From NCBI RefSeq assembly GCF_000969825.1, contig NZ_KQ033919.1:238030-302029 (forward strand): DNA of 64,000 bases, given 5' to 3'. Position numbers and translations under genes: made by a program. The notes under the pieces were generated by a model that saw only the letters and a program-made list of their open reading frames with translations, was not told the DNA's origin and made no database searches. Below are positions 62,995-64,000 of this stretch, piece by piece (within the stretch, counting starts at the first letter, position 1; each line of letters begins with the position of its first letter). Source of the stretch: Parabacteroides gordonii MS-1 = DSM 23371 (GTDB lineage Bacteria > Bacteroidota > Bacteroidia > Bacteroidales > Tannerellaceae).

Positions 62995-64000
62995 ATGGAT
63001 AATGAAAACGACCAATTATTTTCCTGCTACCGGAAGCTCTACAATCTCCGGGAAGACGGAAAAATGACACTAGTACAGCTGCGCGACGTGATTGCCGGCC
63101 CGAAACTGAAGTTGAAAACCCTCGAAATCCGCCGGCTCGATGCCGCAGGGGAAGTGGATAAGACAAGGAAAAAGAAGCTGTCGCTCCCGACCTTTGCCGT
63201 CTCCTTCCTCTTTCCCGACGAGCGCTACAACGACCAGGCCGCCGAACCCACCGGCTATGTGCTGGTGGATATCGACCAACTGTCGGGGCCCGTGGCCGGC
63301 TACTTCGAGCAATGCAAGTCGCTGCCCTTCCTCGCCCTGGCCTACGTCAGCGCCCGCGGAAAGGGCGTGCACCTGATCTGCCGGGCCGAGACCGACGCCG
63401 CCACACACGCCGACGTCTGCCGCGCCCTCTACGACCTGCTCGAAGCCACCCTGGGTGAACCCGTCGACCGCAACTGCACCGACCTGACCCGCACCAGCCT
63501 GCTCTGCTGGGATGACGGTTGCTACTACAACCCCCGTCCCGAAGTGTTCCGCCTCGCGCAGCCACCGGCAGCCGGTAAACAGTCCCCGGCCGCCACCGGC
63601 TACCTGCCGCCTTCCGAAGCCGACCGCCTTGCGCTCTACCTCGACCGGGTGGATGCACGCGTCAGCTGGCAGAAAGGACAGCGGCATATGCAACTCGTCA
63701 GCCTGGCCTACTCGCTCAACCGCGCCGGGTTCGACCGACTCGCGGTGGCGCAGGCCTGCATCAGCCGCTATGCGCAACGCGATTTCGACGACCGCGAGAT
63801 CGGCCGTGTGATCGACTCGGTCTACACGAAGTCGCAGGCCGAACACGGCGTGAACCGCCGCGATTACACCCCGCCCGCGCGACCCCTTAGTGACACTAAT
63901 GTCAATCGTGCCACTAGAGAGTCTCCTTCCGTCCGTAAAACCGACCCCGCAGAGGAACGTTTTGATACTGAGGAAGATAAAGGCCTTACCCCCTTCTTCG
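62995..64000 (+). CDS. VirE/BT4734-like primase-type protein, N-terminal part (runs off the window)
   Basis: The frame is open from ATG 62995 to the last base, giving 335 residues so far. Residues about 20-160 fit the BT4734/VirE N-terminal domain: TFAVSFLFPDERYNDQAAEP, GYVLVDIDQLSGP, LALAYVSARGKGVHLICRAE. A helical PriCT-like stretch follows (ALYLDRVDARVSWQKGQRHM). Such proteins have a C-terminal P-loop VirE/primase-helicase domain, which is outside the window. The gene is markedly GC-rich compared with the window. It sits 36 bases after DUF4248 in the same operon. Confidence 0.85.
   Translation, partial: MDNENDQLFSCYRKLYNLREDGKMTLVQLRDVIAGPKLKLKTLEIRRLDAAGEVDKTRKKKLSLPTFAVSFLFPDERYNDQAAEPTGYVLVDIDQLSGPVAGYFEQCKSLPFLALAYVSARGKGVHLICRAETDAATHADVCRALYDLLEATLGEPVDRNCTDLTRTSLLCWDDGCYYNPRPEVFRLAQPPAAGKQSPAATGYLPPSEADRLALYLDRVDARVSWQKGQRHMQLVSLAYSLNRAGFDRLAVAQACISRYAQRDFDDREIGRVIDSVYTKSQAEHGVNRRDYTPPARPLSDTNVNRATRESPSVRKTDPAEERFDTEEDKGLTPFF

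Noticed and set aside
63070-63846. 258-codon minus-strand frame
   Set aside because: It is antisense to the VirE-like gene, whose frame is open from 62995 to the window end and has clear family motifs.

Overview
The window looks like chromosomal DNA of a gut Bacteroidales, most likely Tannerellaceae/Parabacteroides. The evidence is a SusC/SusD pair, a two-domain NagB/PIG-L protein, DUF4491, DUF4251, DUF3332 and DUF3843 type proteins, a VirE/DUF4248/HU module, and many copies of the Bacteroidetes -7 element TAnnTTTG, three of them with TTTG 20-21 bases upstream. The genus is an inference from gene content; no rRNA or tRNA gene was seen.

Layout. (1) 1-6758: the end of pdxA; a four-gene lipid-type operon (nucleotidyltransferase, SDR, CDP-alcohol phosphotransferase, acyltransferase); then an envelope/secretion operon (sigma-54 activator, LptE-like lipoprotein, TPR-like protein, SecG). 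(2) 6759-7898: 1.1 kb without a protein gene. It holds a 103-bp-armed inverted repeat, twin CCCGGG palindromes, a full consensus promoter, and a highly structured candidate non-coding RNA. (3) 7899-16056: a 1,935-residue surface protein, two small proteins and an M28 peptidase. (4) 16201-22245: a CzcBAC-type metal efflux operon led by a small His-rich membrane protein, with a 22-bp tandem repeat array inside it. (5) 22290-26264: a RelE/ParE-type toxin-antitoxin pair, a flavodoxin/ferredoxin fusion, a TlpA-like lipoprotein and a TIGR01777 epimerase. (6) 26353-38409, minus strand: SusC, SusD, a DUF6057-like protein, a CxxCH/PD40 lipoprotein, a DUF3332 protein and a GH2 beta-galactosidase. The susC upstream region has two copies of a 19-bp palindrome and a 23-bp repeat array. 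(7) 38992-40495: an apparently intact IS3-family element with an A6G frameshift site.

(8) 40553-48881: alpha/beta hydrolase, ABC-F ATPase, two tandem NagA paralogs, a NagB/PIG-L fusion whose deaminase catalytic residues look lost, and a DUF4251 protein. (9) 49118-57247: ComB-like phosphatase, Gfo/Idh/MocA oxidoreductase, REP-like palindromes, a DUF3843-like protein, and a TonB receptor / beta-helix lipoprotein / YwqK-like operon preceded by Pho-box-like and palindromic sites. (10) 57304-61224: the HslR, Pth and L25 genes, then an SDR and an Old Yellow Enzyme-type reductase. (11) 61359-64000: the VirE/DUF4248 module divergent from HU-like, glucosaminidase and a 58-residue membrane protein, GC-rich and running off the window.

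The strongest candidates for something undescribed are the structured RNA at about 7580-7850, the Kennedy-type lipid operon, the NagA/NagA/dead-NagB locus and the VirE/HU/glucosaminidase/small-protein module.
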